Assembly: GCA_019358895.1 (NCBI GenBank)
Contig: JAHHIG010000002.1
Location: 124,001 to 188,000, forward strand
Reading direction: 5' to 3'
Source of the DNA: Tildeniella nuda ZEHNDER 1965/U140
Lineage (GTDB): Bacteria; Cyanobacteriota; Cyanobacteriia; Leptolyngbyales; Leptolyngbyaceae
DNA: 64,000 nt
Part shown: positions 45,110-55,813 of the stretch, piece after piece
Numbering within the stretch: the stretch's first letter is position 1
How the letters are laid out: every line of letters begins with the position of its first letter
Program-made: the position numbers and the translations under genes
Notes under the pieces: model-generated
What the model saw: the letters and a program-made list of their open reading frames with translations, nothing else
Told to the model about the DNA's origin: nothing
Database searches by the model: none

Positions 45110-47362
45110 ATGACAGTCAGCATTCCTTACGCTACAACCCAATTTGCCTCGTTAGAACAAGCGCTCAAGCATTACTTTGGCTACGATAGCTTTCGTCCAG
45201 GGCAGCGGCAGATGGTGGAATATGCCCTGCACGATCGCGACCTCCTCGTCATCATGCCGACAGGGGGAGGCAAATCACTTTGCTTCCAACTGCCTGCGTT
45301 GCTGAAGGAAGGCGTGATGATTGTCGTATCACCCCTCATTGCGCTGATGCAAGATCAGGTGCAGGCACTGCAAAACAACGGTATTCCTGCGACATTGCTC
45401 AACAGCAGTATCAGTCCAGTCGAGTCGCAGTCTCGTCAAGCTGCCATTCTCGATCGCAAAATCAAGCTTGTCTACGTCGCTCCCGAACGATTGCTGAGCG
45501 AATCGTTTTTGGGTTTTCTGGATCAGGTCAAGGCGCGAGTGGGCATTTCAGCCTTTGCGATCGACGAAGCACACTGCGTCTCTGAATGGGGGCATGACTT
45601 TCGCCCCGAATATCGTCAGCTACGGCGCTTGCGGCATCGTTATCAAAATGACGATCGCATCATCCCCATTCTTGCGCTGACTGCAACGGCAACTGAGCGA
45701 GTGCGGCACGATATTCTTGGTCAGCTAGAGCTAGACAAGCCGCACGTTCATATAGCCAGCTTCAACCGTCCCAATCTGTATTACGAAGTCCGACCTAAAG
45801 GTAGTACGCGACAGGCATACACAGAACTGTTTCAGCAGGTGCAGCGCACGGAAGGAGCGGGTATCATCTACTGCCTGAGTCGCAAGCGTGTGGATGAGAT
45901 TACCGCTAAACTTCAGCACGACGGCATTTCAGCACTACCGTACCATGCAGGACTGAGCGATGCGGTGCGAAAAGACAACCAGGACAAATTCATTCGAGAT
46001 GACGCGCGGGTTATGGTAGCCACGGTTGCTTTTGGCATGGGCATCAATAAACCAGACGTGCGTTTTGTTATCCACTACGATTTGCCCCGCAACATCGAAG
46101 GTTATTACCAGGAATCGGGTCGAGCCGGACGCGATGGTGAACCGTCACGTTGTACGCTCTTTTACGGCGCGGGTGACATCAGAACCGTTGAGTTTCTCAT
46201 TGCTCAAAAAGTCGATCCGGCGACGGGCGAACCGTTGGAAGATGAACAGCGCATTGCCTCGCAGCAACTTCGACGCGTGATCAACTACGCCGAGGCGATG
46301 GAATGCCGTCGTACTATTCAGCTTGGCTACTTTGGCGAGGACTTTCCTGGCAACTGTGACACTTGCGACAACTGCTGCCACCCCAAGCCGATCGAAGACT
46401 GGACGCTAGAAGCACAGAAGTTTCTGTCGTGTGTTGCTCGCTTTGCCCAGAAAGGTCAGCGGTTTGGCATCAACCACACGATCGATGTCTTACGCGGCTC
46501 CAAAAACGATCGCGTATTGAAAAATGAACACGATAAACTATCCACCTACGGCATTGGCAAAGACCGCAGCGCAGAGCAATGGCGATTGCTCGGTCGATCG
46601 CTCATCCACCAACGTCTGCTAGATGAAACGTCCGACGGCTATTCGATGCTGGAACTAAACGCTCTGAGTTGGGAAGTGCTAAAAAAGCAGCGTTCCGTCA
46701 TGGTTGCCTTTACTCCAGCCAAACCAGAGGCTGTCAATGGTTCCAGCAACGTCGATGCGGCTGAAGTAGAAGCGCTTTACGATCGCCTCCAGAAGCTCCG
46801 GAAGCGACTGGCAGACGAGCAATCGGTGCCGCCATATGTGGTTTTTCCCAACTCCAGCTTGCGATCGATGGCAAACATCCAACCCCAAACGCTTGCCCAA
46901 TTTGCCACCATTCCAGGAGTTGGTAGCCGAAAATTAACGCAGTACAGCAAGATATTCATTGCAGAAATTCGGTGGTTTCGAGAGCAACGCGGTTTGCCCC
47001 TACAAGCCGAAACGGGCATAGAGCCTCAGCTAACGCCACCGATCGCACAGCCTAATCTTGCCTCGTTTACCCAACTCCAAACGCTGGAACTCTATCAGCA
47101 AGGGATGGAGCCTGGCGCTATTGCCGAGCAGCGCCACGTTCGCCGGAGTACAATCATGAGTCATTTGGCTGAACTGTTAGAGATGGGCTATCCCATTGAT
47201 TTGGATGATTTGGTACCCCTCGATCGCCAGAATAAAATCATGTACGCCATTAATACAGTCGGTCCCGATGCGCTCGGTAGCATTCGTGAGCATTTGGGTG
47301 AAATGTATGGCTACGACGAGATTAGGTTGGTGCGATCGCGCTGGCGACGCGAAACCGAGTAA
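45110..47362 (+). CDS. recQ: ATP-dependent DNA helicase RecQ
   Basis: 750 aa. SF2 helicase motifs: Walker A IMPTGGGKSLCFQLP, DEAH in FAIDEAHCVSEWGHDFRP, motif III ALTATAT, motif VI YYQESGRAGRDGEPS. The zinc site is CRRTIQLGYFGEDFPGNCDT with CDNCC, followed by the winged-helix RQC domain, an HRDC domain (about 560-640, LAQFATIPGVGSRKLTQYS) and a helix-turn-helix tail (GAIAEQRHVRRSTIMSHLAE). It unwinds 3' to 5' in recombination and fork repair. ATG 45110. It is divergent from the ABC1 kinase; the 411-bp spacer has a GAATGCGTGAATGAGA direct repeat near 44763. Confidence 0.97.
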   Translation: MTVSIPYATTQFASLEQALKHYFGYDSFRPGQRQMVEYALHDRDLLVIMPTGGGKSLCFQLPALLKEGVMIVVSPLIALMQDQVQALQNNGIPATLLNSSISPVESQSRQAAILDRKIKLVYVAPERLLSESFLGFLDQVKARVGISAFAIDEAHCVSEWGHDFRPEYRQLRRLRHRYQNDDRIIPILALTATATERVRHDILGQLELDKPHVHIASFNRPNLYYEVRPKGSTRQAYTELFQQVQRTEGAGIIYCLSRKRVDEITAKLQHDGISALPYHAGLSDAVRKDNQDKFIRDDARVMVATVAFGMGINKPDVRFVIHYDLPRNIEGYYQESGRAGRDGEPSRCTLFYGAGDIRTVEFLIAQKVDPATGEPLEDEQRIASQQLRRVINYAEAMECRRTIQLGYFGEDFPGNCDTCDNCCHPKPIEDWTLEAQKFLSCVARFAQKGQRFGINHTIDVLRGSKNDRVLKNEHDKLSTYGIGKDRSAEQWRLLGRSLIHQRLLDETSDGYSMLELNALSWEVLKKQRSVMVAFTPAKPEAVNGSSNVDAAEVEALYDRLQKLRKRLADEQSVPPYVVFPNSSLRSMANIQPQTLAQFATIPGVGSRKLTQYSKIFIAEIRWFREQRGLPLQAETGIEPQLTPPIAQPNLASFTQLQTLELYQQGMEPGAIAEQRHVRRSTIMSHLAELLEMGYPIDLDDLVPLDRQNKIMYAINTVGPDALGSIREHLGEMYGYDEIRLVRSRWRRETE

Positions 47363-48032
47363 GCGTTGTCAACTTTGAGTCTTCTATAGCAAGGTTGAAA
47401 GAAGAAGACTATATCCGTATTCTGTATTAGTAAGGCTGTAGCTTCAGACAATCTTGCTGATAGCTGGCTCTCATGTTCGGTACTGAGTATAATCTGATTT
47501 TAGATTGCTGCTGGTCTCTGTGTTTCTAATGAAGGGTGTTGTCGGTCACAGTTTACTTGAGGTTTAGCAAGACTCTAAAGTCACCTTTAGATGGAAGCGA
47601 TTCAAACCTATCTCTCCTTAAAAGGGTTGGCTGGTTTCGTTTGAATGGGTCGATGGTGGTGGACAAAAGCTCAACGCTCATAGCAGAGGTTAGGGAAGAC
47701 TTTTGATAGACGCTTACAGCTTTTTAACGAAATTTCACGACTGAGTTGTGTATCGTTCTGAATGCGGTCTATCAAGGCAAGTTTTCACATTGAGCACGTA
47801 CCGACATCGTGTATGCAGATGCAGCAGCTTGTGACAACGATCATTGGTTTGCTGAGTCATGATCACAACTTTAAATGGTGCCTCGTCACAAAATACTGTG
47901 GACAAGCATTACATTATCGTGAGACCCTTAGCTATCCCATTGGGCAAGCTCCAAGCTTAACCAGTGCAGCAGCTCTTGCATAAAATCAGCCTTCTATCTC
48001 CTTAGTTTGTCGAATCTATTGACTAATCCTGA
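47363..48032. other. 670-bp spacer without a recognised gene
   Basis: I see no tRNA, repeat array or convincing coding region. A 73-codon open frame at 47762-47983 has ordinary composition, no Shine-Dalgarno and no family I recognise, so I leave it uncalled. The left part is AT-rich and may hold the recQ terminator. Confidence 0.4.
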
Positions 48033-48038
48033 GTGCAT

Positions 48039-49451
48039 ATGATAATCAGGGATGCTCTCGACGATGCTCACAAGAATGAGACGCCAATTAAATTAAACAG
48101 GTTGAGTCGGAACATTCAGCAAGCCCAGGACGCGGTCTACAATTTTCTTTTGGAAATTGTCAAGAAATGGCCCCCTGAAGAAGTTTTGCTGGAGTTCAAA
48201 CGCCTATTCATCTATCACGTTGACTCGATCAGCACTGATGCAATGCAGGCAATTTATGACATTGTTTTTTCTAACAATGAGGAAGAGTTTAGAAATACGC
48301 TGAAGCGATGTTGCTACATTTTAGTCAATAACTGGGATGCGACTCGCAACTATAAGCCAATCCAGGAGTTGGTCATTGTCTTTACGGATGCGTCAATCAG
48401 TCGCAATACAGCCTCTCCTACCTTAAAGCGGCTCCGTCACTGGCTTGATGAGTTTGTCAAAAGTAGTGATTATGAAGAGCTAAAGCTCTTTGCATCGCGC
48501 TATGACGAGAAAGAACGGGGTCCTTGGGTCTCGCGGTACACGTCATATTTACTAGTGCCTCAATACATCGATCTAAAAAATCCGATCGAACAGCGAGAGG
48601 CAGCAAGAGCCTTATCAAAGCAGCTAAAAGATCGCTTCAAGTTTGATTTAGCAATGTATATTGCGCGATCGCAGAGTAATGCCCCCAGCAAGCGTATCCC
48701 TAAGAATCCAACTGCGTTGGGTGAAGAAGTGCTGCGGCTAATCAAGGCGATCGTGGCTAGACGAGGACCGTTCAGCTATGCTAATTTGGCGAATATTTTT
48801 GTCAACCAAACGCAGAATCTTCCCTACAGACAGTTCAAGCAAGGCATACAACAATATTTAATCTTCTCTGTTGAAAATCAGGAATTTGTCGAAACCTTAC
48901 GTGCAAAACTGACAGAGAAATTAGATGCTCTTTACGAAAGCCATGATGATGAAGTTGTCACTAATGCTCTGACGTTGCGAACCTGCAATCGAGTGATTGA
49001 TTATTTAACCACCGAGAATCAAGCAGAACCGTCGCAACTTTTTGTGCTGCTTCTTTCGCAGGGAAACCCCATTACGTTAGTGGTCGCACTGCTCAAAATT
49101 ATTCTAATTTGTAAGCACTCACGCACACACTTGGAGGCACGGATCGCTGAGCTGATCAAGTATTACCAAAACTATCCTGAAGACGAATGTGCCTGGGTAG
49201 TGAACTTTTTGGAAGTTTTTACTGTAACGTTTGCGATTCACGCCGAAAACGTTCAATACAATTTGATTAAGATGCAGGTTGATGAAACACAGCCTATACC
49301 CAATATTTTTGATCCAGACAAATATCGCATCTTTTCTCAGCTCAAACGTGAGGCTCAAGCAGAGTTACTTCCAGCATTGCCCACTCCTGAAACAGATACG
49401 ATCGACGTTGAACATGACGATGCAGAGGAAGCCTTGCAAGGTAACGACTGA
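48039..49451 (+). CDS. Conserved hypothetical helical protein (470 aa)
   Basis: I do not recognise a domain. The protein is almost wholly alpha-helical with no signal peptide or membrane helix. Patterns such as QQAQDAVYNFLLEIVKKWPP, YKPIQELVIVFTDASIS and RTCNRVIDYLTTENQAEPSQ look like repeated helical hairpins; the C-terminus is acidic (TIDVEHDDAEEALQ). The layout suggests a scaffold or regulator. An earlier GTG at 48033 adds two residues; ATG 48039 is equally likely. No Shine-Dalgarno is obvious. The neighbours (recQ and a UPF0104 protein) give no functional clue. Confidence 0.75.
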   Translation: MIIRDALDDAHKNETPIKLNRLSRNIQQAQDAVYNFLLEIVKKWPPEEVLLEFKRLFIYHVDSISTDAMQAIYDIVFSNNEEEFRNTLKRCCYILVNNWDATRNYKPIQELVIVFTDASISRNTASPTLKRLRHWLDEFVKSSDYEELKLFASRYDEKERGPWVSRYTSYLLVPQYIDLKNPIEQREAARALSKQLKDRFKFDLAMYIARSQSNAPSKRIPKNPTALGEEVLRLIKAIVARRGPFSYANLANIFVNQTQNLPYRQFKQGIQQYLIFSVENQEFVETLRAKLTEKLDALYESHDDEVVTNALTLRTCNRVIDYLTTENQAEPSQLFVLLLSQGNPITLVVALLKIILICKHSRTHLEARIAELIKYYQNYPEDECAWVVNFLEVFTVTFAIHAENVQYNLIKMQVDETQPIPNIFDPDKYRIFSQLKREAQAELLPALPTPETDTIDVEHDDAEEALQGND

Positions 49452-49490
49452 TTTTAACCCTTCTATCGTGGCTTGTGCCGTGAGCTTCGT

Positions 49491-50420
49491 TCAAAGTAGG
49501 CGCTGCTCATCGAGCCACGCCAATCCAGCACCAGCAGTTTCTGCGAGAATACTGACGAGCCGATAAAGCGCCACAACGCTAAGAAGCACGGCTGGAGAGA
49601 ACGTTTGACCGAGCAGCGCGATCGCCATTGCCTCAAACACTCCAATGCCTCCTGGCGCACCTGGCACGACCAAGCCCAATAGCCACGCCAGACTGAAAGC
49701 ACTCAGCAACAGTGGCAGTTGCCCAAGCGTAATAGGGCTGATGGCTAGAAAAGTCAGCAAAAACCCAATGCTGCGTAGGAGCAGGAAGCCGATTTCTCCA
49801 ACCAGCGGTAAGAGTGGATAGTGCTCCAGCTTAAACGAAGGAGAACCAGTGTCTGTTCTAGTCGCTTTGTGCTTTAGTTTTCCTACATAGTGAACCAGCA
49901 GATTGATCACGCGGGGATGCATAGACGCAAGAACAATGACCAGAGTGAACCATTGCAGCGCGATGATTGGCAGCCCATACCGTGCCACGATCGGCTGACT
50001 ACAGACCAACGTTATGACCAAGGCAGCGGCTGCCATCAAAAGCGGTTCCAGCAACACGCTCACAGTTGCCATTTCTAGCGTTGCACCCGCTTTGGTCGCA
50101 GCCGTAATACGACCGTAATAATGCCAGACATTGCCCGGAAGGTATTTGGCGATCGTCGTTTTCAAGTACGCTTGCACCAGCCAAACGCCGTTTACAGGCT
50201 GTCGTAGATCTTGTAAGAGGCGACTCCAGACTCCCCCCGCGCAGATGTGAGCCAGGAGAGTGACTCCGAGGGCGATCGCCAGACATGCCAGACCTGTGCT
50301 CTCCAGACGGATGGCAACAACCTTCTGCCAGTGCTGATGGAGAACTGTACTTAAAAAGAAAAGCGTTCCACCGAGAATGCCCCAGCGGATCAATGGCTTC
50401 AAGCGTCTGATCACTCTCAT
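49491..50420 (-). CDS. UPF0104 / lysylphosphatidylglycerol-synthase-like membrane protein
   Basis: 309 aa polytopic protein with about 8 hydrophobic helices, of the AglD/UPF0104 flippase-like superfamily that forms the membrane half of MprF. AYLKTTIAKYLPGNVWHYYG and the C-terminal LAWLLGLVVPGAPGGIGVFE are the characteristic blocks. The soluble aminoacyl-transferase half of MprF is absent, so it may be a lipid or glycolipid transporter. It ends 39 bases from the end of the hypothetical gene on the other strand. No partner glycosyltransferase is next to it. Confidence 0.88.
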   Translation of the reverse strand: MRVIRRLKPLIRWGILGGTLFFLSTVLHQHWQKVVAIRLESTGLACLAIALGVTLLAHICAGGVWSRLLQDLRQPVNGVWLVQAYLKTTIAKYLPGNVWHYYGRITAATKAGATLEMATVSVLLEPLLMAAAALVITLVCSQPIVARYGLPIIALQWFTLVIVLASMHPRVINLLVHYVGKLKHKATRTDTGSPSFKLEHYPLLPLVGEIGFLLLRSIGFLLTFLAISPITLGQLPLLLSAFSLAWLLGLVVPGAPGGIGVFEAMAIALLGQTFSPAVLLSVVALYRLVSILAETAGAGLAWLDEQRLL

Positions 50421-50500
50421 TGCTTCCAGTCAGTGGTCAGGGGTTAAGAGGCGGTAATTGGATGCTGCTAGCCAATCTGACACACCCAATTTTATGTAGA

Positions 50501-50529
50501 TAGGACTGACGCAGATTGCATCAGTCCTA
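50501..50529. repeat. Short palindrome TAGGACTGA...TCAGTCCTA
   Basis: A 29-bp sequence with a perfect 9-bp stem, TAGGACTGA and TCAGTCCTA, beginning and ending with TA. The ends resemble those of the 8116-8213 element (TAGGACTTACGCA), so it may be an internally deleted remnant of the same family. Confidence 0.6.
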
Positions 50530-50611
50530 ATAGAGTCACTCACAAGCCGCTCCATTGCGATCGTTCGCTCGATGGCTGACCGCTGACCGCTACACGCTAA
50601 CCGCTTCTGCT

Positions 50612-51208
50612 CTAATCCAACTCGCGCCGACCTTCCAGTGCTCTTGCCAATGTTACTTCATCGGCATACTCTAAATCGCCTCCCATCGGCAACCCAAAGG
50701 CGATGCGCGTGACTTTCGTAAAATGCTTGAGCAAATGCCCCACGTAAAGGGTCGTAGTTTCGCCTTCAACGCTAGGGCTGATCGCCATAATGACTTCGGC
50801 GATACTTTGTTGCTTGACCCGACGCACCAGCGGTTGAATGTGTAGTTGTTCTGGTCCAATGCCATCCATTGGAGAAATCAGCCCACCTAGCACATGATAC
50901 TTACCTCGATACTCACGGGTTTTTTCTAGCGCAATCACATCTCTAGAGTCAGCGACAACACAGATGGTTTGGCTGTCGCGGCTGGGCGTACGACAAATTT
51001 CGCAGACAGGTTCTGCTGATAAGTGAAAGCAGACCGAGCAATAGCCGACCTGTTGCTTTGCTTCCATCAGCGCATTCGCCAGCGCTTTCACCTCATCCTC
51101 CGATCGCTTGAGGATATGTAGTGCCAAACGCTGTGCTGTTTTGGGACCAACACCAGGGAGATGTTGCAGTTGCTCAATTAAACGGGCAAGGGGGCGTGTG
51201 TAAACCGT
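50612..51208 (-). CDS. recR: Recombination mediator RecR (probable ACG start)
   Basis: Toprim-domain protein that with RecO/RecF loads RecA at gaps. Zinc site [20 protein letters not shown], Toprim region [20 protein letters not shown], then [15 protein letters not shown]. The conserved N-terminal segment [20 protein letters not shown] and [14 protein letters not shown] is fully encoded upstream of the first ordinary start, TTG 51127, which would delete the helix-hairpin-helix. In that frame, back to a stop, there is no ATG, GTG or TTG. ACG 51208 is seven bases after GGAGG and gives 198 aa, the normal RecR length. An indel in the assembly is the alternative. Confidence 0.9.
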   Translation of the reverse strand, partial: TVYTRPLARLIEQLQHLPGVGPKTAQRLALHILKRSEDEVKALANALMEAKQQVGYCSVCFHLSAEPVCEICRTPSRDSQTICVVADSRDVIALEKTREYRGKYHVLGGLISPMDGIGPEQLHIQPLVRRVKQQSIAEVIMAISPSVEGETTTLYVGHLLKHFTKVTRIAFGLPMGGDLEYADEVTLARALEGRRELD

Positions 51209-51244
51209 TGGACATCCTCCGAATCTAGATCAATTTTAGCGTGT

Positions 51245-51764
<520 letters not shown>

Positions 51765-52125
51765 CTAGTTGAAATTCTAAGGGGTTAGAGGCTGTTAGTG
51801 ACTGTTTTGCGGCTGCAATAATCGTCGCCAGAGAGTTTGCCCGTACAAAGGCGATCGGCGAATGCGAATCAGACACGGTAAGCTTGAGTGTCTTCGCTAA
51901 GGGACTGTCTCAGAAGTGCTGGGCAAATGCAATGTGCCGCTATAGGAACAAAGTTTGACTACACAGACTCAGAAGAAATGGCGGTTCTGTCACTGGCAAC
52001 GACAGAGTATGCTCTTCGGGCGTAGCTACACTATGTTTCTGCAACCGCGATGTTGAGTTGCTAACACTGACCTTTTCAGACATTCTTTAAGCCAACGTTT
52101 TTTGCTGTAAGGGTTTACCAATTTA

Positions 52126-53721
52126 ATGAAAGTTTTACTTCTTTACCCACTTTTTCCAGAATCATTTTGGTCGTTTGATAAAGCACTTGAACTGATTGAT
52201 CGCAAAGCGTCGCTACCACCATTGGGCATGATCACCGTTGCTGCAATCTTGCCGCAAACCTGGGAGTTTCGCTTAGTTGACCGCAACGTCCGATCGCAGA
52301 CCGAAGCTGATTGGAACTGGGCAGATCTGGTCATTTTATCGGGCATGATTGTTCAAAAGCCGGATTTACTCCACCTCATTCGTGAGGCAAAGCAACGAGG
52401 CAAACTGGTCGCTGTGGGTGGTCCTTACGTCACATCCGTACCCGATGCCGCTCAAGCAGCAGGAGCCGACTTTTTAGTTTTAGATGAAGGGGAAATTACC
52501 CTGCCACTGCTAGTAGACGCGCTCAATAGAGGCGAGCGATCGGGCATTTTGCGTGCCCCTGAGGGTGAAAAGCCAGACGTTTCAGGTACACCCGTTCCGC
52601 GTTTTGATCTGCTGGATCTCAGCGCTTACATCGAAATGTCGGTGCAGTTTTCGCGGGGCTGCCCCTTTCAGTGCGAGTTTTGCGACATTATTGTGCTGTA
52701 TGGACGCAAGCCACGCACCAAAACGCCTGCGCAATTACTGGCAGAACTACAGGCTTTGTATGATTTGGGCTGGCGGCGATCGGTGTTTATGGTCGATGAC
52801 AACTTCATTGGCAACAAGCGCAACGTCAAACTCTTGCTACGTGAATTAGTGCCGTGGATGGCAGCACACAATTATCCCTTCCGGCTGAGTACTGAAGCGT
52901 CTGTCGATCTGGCTCAAGATGAAGAACTGCTGGATCTGATGGTGCGGGCAAATTTCACAGCCGTCTTCTTAGGCATCGAAACGCCGGATACCGAAAGTCT
53001 GGCGATGACCCAGAAGTTTCAGAATACGCGCAATTCTCTCGTTGAGTCGGTGCAAATCATCAACCGCAAGGGGCTGTCCGTGATGGCAGGTTTTATCCTG
53101 GGCTTTGATGGCGAGAAACCAGGAGCGGGCGATCGCATTATTGAGTTTGTCGAAGCCACTGCCATTCCTAAAGCGATGTTTGGAATGCTCCACGCACTGC
53201 CTAATACAGCACTGTGGCATCGGCTAGAGAAGGAAGGTCGGCTCTTTGAGTCGAGCCAAAACTTAAGTGGGCAACAGATGGGGTTAATGAATTTTATTCC
53301 CACTCGCCCGATCGCCGCTTTAGCCAGAGAGTATGTCAACTGCTTTTGGGAACTGTATGAACCCAGTCGCTATCTTGCACGCGTCTACCGCCACTTTATG
53401 ACGATGCAGCCAGCACCACACAAACGCCCCTTTAAGCGACTGGAGTGGGTGGAACTGCGAGCAGTGCTGACGATTTTCTGGCGACAAGGCATCAAACGCA
53501 GTACACGTGGTCAGTTCTGGCAGCAGCTTGTCTCAATCCTACGGCGCAATCCGGAGGTGTTTGTGCCCTATATGAGCAACTGCGGCTTATTGGAGCATTT
53601 TCTGCACTACCGTCAGCTTGTGCGTAGCCAGGTTGAGGCGCAGTTAGCAGACTATTTGGCGCAAGAAACAGCGCATCAGAAAGTAGAGGCAGAAGTAACG
53701 GTTGGCGCGATCGCTCGCTAG
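52126..53721 (+). CDS. B12-binding radical SAM protein (DUF4070 type)
   Basis: 531 aa with the same architecture as the protein at 6340-8001: N-terminal cobalamin-binding domain (PPLGMITVAAILPQTWEFRL, GGPYVTSVPDAAQAAGADFL), radical SAM core with SRGCPFQCEFCD, and a DUF4070-like tail (MLHALPNTALWHRLEKEGRL, LMNFIPTRPIAALAREYVN). It is related to the HpnP/HpnJ-like enzymes but diverged, with a different N-terminus (SFDKALELIDRKASLPPLGM). Probably a C-methyltransferase or C-C bond-forming enzyme of unknown substrate. Start ATG 52126, with no strong Shine-Dalgarno. It stands alone. Confidence 0.88.
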   Translation: MKVLLLYPLFPESFWSFDKALELIDRKASLPPLGMITVAAILPQTWEFRLVDRNVRSQTEADWNWADLVILSGMIVQKPDLLHLIREAKQRGKLVAVGGPYVTSVPDAAQAAGADFLVLDEGEITLPLLVDALNRGERSGILRAPEGEKPDVSGTPVPRFDLLDLSAYIEMSVQFSRGCPFQCEFCDIIVLYGRKPRTKTPAQLLAELQALYDLGWRRSVFMVDDNFIGNKRNVKLLLRELVPWMAAHNYPFRLSTEASVDLAQDEELLDLMVRANFTAVFLGIETPDTESLAMTQKFQNTRNSLVESVQIINRKGLSVMAGFILGFDGEKPGAGDRIIEFVEATAIPKAMFGMLHALPNTALWHRLEKEGRLFESSQNLSGQQMGLMNFIPTRPIAALAREYVNCFWELYEPSRYLARVYRHFMTMQPAPHKRPFKRLEWVELRAVLTIFWRQGIKRSTRGQFWQQLVSILRRNPEVFVPYMSNCGLLEHFLHYRQLVRSQVEAQLADYLAQETAHQKVEAEVTVGAIAR

Positions 53722-53731
53722 TAGGAACGTT

Positions 53732-53838
53732 GTTAGTGGTTGGTTGTCAGTTGCTAGTGAGCATCCGCTCATTTTGCCGATACTCACTAACAAGACTCGC
53801 CAGGTCATTCCATCGGGCGCTAACAACCAACCACTAAC
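53732..53838. repeat. Long inverted repeat between convergent genes
   Basis: GTTAGTGGTTGGTTGT (53732-53747) pairs perfectly with ACAACCAACCACTAAC (53823-53838), and the right arm is directly repeated once more (to about 53851). It separates the radical SAM gene from the PetL-like gene on the other strand and could work as a bidirectional terminator. Confidence 0.6.
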
Positions 53839-53847
53839 AACCAACCA

Positions 53848-53940
53848 CTAAATCAGCTTGACTGCCCGTAGCGTAAAGAACAGACCGATCGCCAACGTAA
53901 AAACTCCACCCAACAGCAAAGGAAAAAGCAGAAATGACAT
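53848..53940 (-). CDS. PetL-like single-helix protein (30 aa)
   Basis: A 30-codon gene starting ATG 53940 with GGAG nine bases upstream and ending TAG at 53848-53850. The protein is MSFLLFPLLLGGVFTLAIGL plus FFTLRAVKLI: one membrane helix and a short basic end. The GLFF.LR.VKLI ending resembles the small PetL-type proteins annotated as 'cytochrome b6' in cyanobacteria; PetL is a stabilising subunit of the cytochrome b6f complex. The match rests on recall of small proteins, so alternative photosynthetic small subunits remain possible. Confidence 0.6.
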   Translation of the reverse strand: MSFLLFPLLLGGVFTLAIGLFFTLRAVKLI

Positions 53941-54034
53941 TTGTTATCGCTCCACAGGTCTAGACAAACTATACAAAACAACGGGTCGCACAAGGTGACC
54001 AGGGGCAAATAAACTTAGGAGGAGGCAGAATAGA

Positions 54035-54262
<228 letters not shown>

Positions 54263-54314
54263 CTGCCAGCAGTTCAACTCATCTTTACAACTTATAACTC
54301 AACCCCCTCCTCCC

Positions 54315-55430
54315 ATGCAGTCTGTTATTCCCGTCAATTTACCGCAACATGCTTACAGCATTGCGATCGCTCCAGGTACTCTCAATCAGCTCGGCAACTG
54401 GATGCAGGGCAAAGAGGACGCACCGCTGAAGTTGGGCAAAAAGGTTCTGCTGGTGTCCAATCCAGCAGTGTTTGAACACTACGGCGATCGGGCAACGGCT
54501 TCTCTGGAACAAGCAGGCTTTACTGTAGCAACCTGTCTTTTACCCGATGGTGAGCAGCACAAAACCCTGGAAACGCTCAGTCAAATTTATGATGCGGCGT
54601 TAAGCAATCGGCTGGAGCGATCGTCCACCTTTGTCGCGCTCGGTGGTGGAGTGATTGGTGATATGACAGGCTTTGCAGCGGCAACCTGGCTGCGAGGTGT
54701 GAATGTGGTGCAAGTGCCAACCTCATTACTGGCAATGGTAGACGCAGCGATCGGCGGCAAAACAGGTGTCAACCATCCCAACGGCAAAAATCTGATTGGA
54801 GCCTTTCATCAGCCGCGTTTGGTATTGATTGATCCGCAAGTCTTGCAAACATTGCCTGTGCGAGAATTTCGAGCCGCGATCGCCGAAGTCATCAAATACG
54901 GCGTGATTTGGGATGCGGCACTGTTCACCCAGTTGGAAGCTGCGCCCCAGCTTGATCAGCTTTCTCATCTGAGTGCAGAACTGTTGCAAGCAATGCTCAC
55001 CCATTCGTGTCAGGCAAAAGCGCTTGTCGTTAGTAAGGACGAAAAAGAAGCTGGACTACGGGCAATTTTGAACTACGGGCACACGATCGGTCACGCAGTT
55101 GAAAGTCTCACAGGCTATCAGGTTGTCAATCATGGTGAAGCAGTGGCGATCGGCATGGTCGCAGCAGCCCAGATCGCAGTTGCACTCCAACTCTGGCAAG
55201 ACGCAGATGCCCAGCGTCAACTCACGCTCCTGCAAAAGGCACACTTGCCCACGCGTCTCCCTGCCGGAATCGACCTTGATGCCATTCTTACATCCCTTCA
55301 AGCCGACAAGAAGGTAGAAGCAGGACAGGTGCGCTTTGTATTGCCGACTCAAATTGGGGCGGCGATCGTCACCGATCAGGTACCCACAGCAGTGATTAAG
55401 CAAGTGTTGCAGCAGATGCAGACGGCTTAG
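54315..55430 (+). CDS. aroB: 3-dehydroquinate synthase
   Basis: Shikimate-pathway enzyme that converts DAHP to 3-dehydroquinate with NAD+ and a divalent metal. Blocks: [76 protein letters not shown] and [20 protein letters not shown] (metal His residues). At 371 aa it is normal. ATG 54315 is preceded by a C/T-rich stretch with no clear Shine-Dalgarno. It is monocistronic, as is usual in cyanobacteria. Confidence 0.97.
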   Translation: MQSVIPVNLPQHAYSIAIAPGTLNQLGNWMQGKEDAPLKLGKKVLLVSNPAVFEHYGDRATASLEQAGFTVATCLLPDGEQHKTLETLSQIYDAALSNRLERSSTFVALGGGVIGDMTGFAAATWLRGVNVVQVPTSLLAMVDAAIGGKTGVNHPNGKNLIGAFHQPRLVLIDPQVLQTLPVREFRAAIAEVIKYGVIWDAALFTQLEAAPQLDQLSHLSAELLQAMLTHSCQAKALVVSKDEKEAGLRAILNYGHTIGHAVESLTGYQVVNHGEAVAIGMVAAAQIAVALQLWQDADAQRQLTLLQKAHLPTRLPAGIDLDAILTSLQADKKVEAGQVRFVLPTQIGAAIVTDQVPTAVIKQVLQQMQTA

Positions 55431-55542
55431 AGTTGGAATGCGATCGACTGACCGTCTCCGACACGCGTTTCATCAGCAGTCGGTTAGCTCTAGAAGCATC
55501 GCACCGTCCTAAACGGCTCGTAGCAACACAGCAATAGTTGTC

Positions 55543-55668
55543 ATGAGTGCGCGATTGACCGAAATGAGTAAGCGAAAAGGCAAAACAGATAAGCAAAAAG
55601 GCATTTTGCTTGCAGAAAACACCGAAACGGGTAAGCGGTAGTCCTAAACAAGTAAGGATAGAGTGATG
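55543..55668. repeat. 21-bp degenerate tandem repeat array, locus 3 (6 units)
   Basis: Six in-register units at 55543 + 21n with a core like ATGAGTAAGCGAAAAGGCAA. The first two begin ATGAGT. On the plus strand the first four units and part of the fifth form a 32-codon open frame (MSARLTEMSKRKGK...), and on the minus strand heptads such as LFAYLFC LFAYSFR appear. It lies between aroB and trmFO, which converge. There is no length variation between units. Confidence 0.75.
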
Positions 55669-55813
55669 GTTGATGTTGATGTTTAAGTTTTCCGGTATTG
55701 CAATCACAATGTCTTGTCATTTTCAAAGTCATTGGACAATCACATTGGTGCCATTTGGTACTTCATTCACCACTACAAGGCATCCTTACCTGTCTAGGAC
55801 TACCCTAACAACT

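Noticed and set aside
47762-47983. A 73-codon open frame, with a faint likeness to a polymerase motif (GQALHYRETLSYPIGQAPS)
   Set aside because: The likeness is short and the surrounding motifs are absent. No Shine-Dalgarno is present and composition is ordinary.
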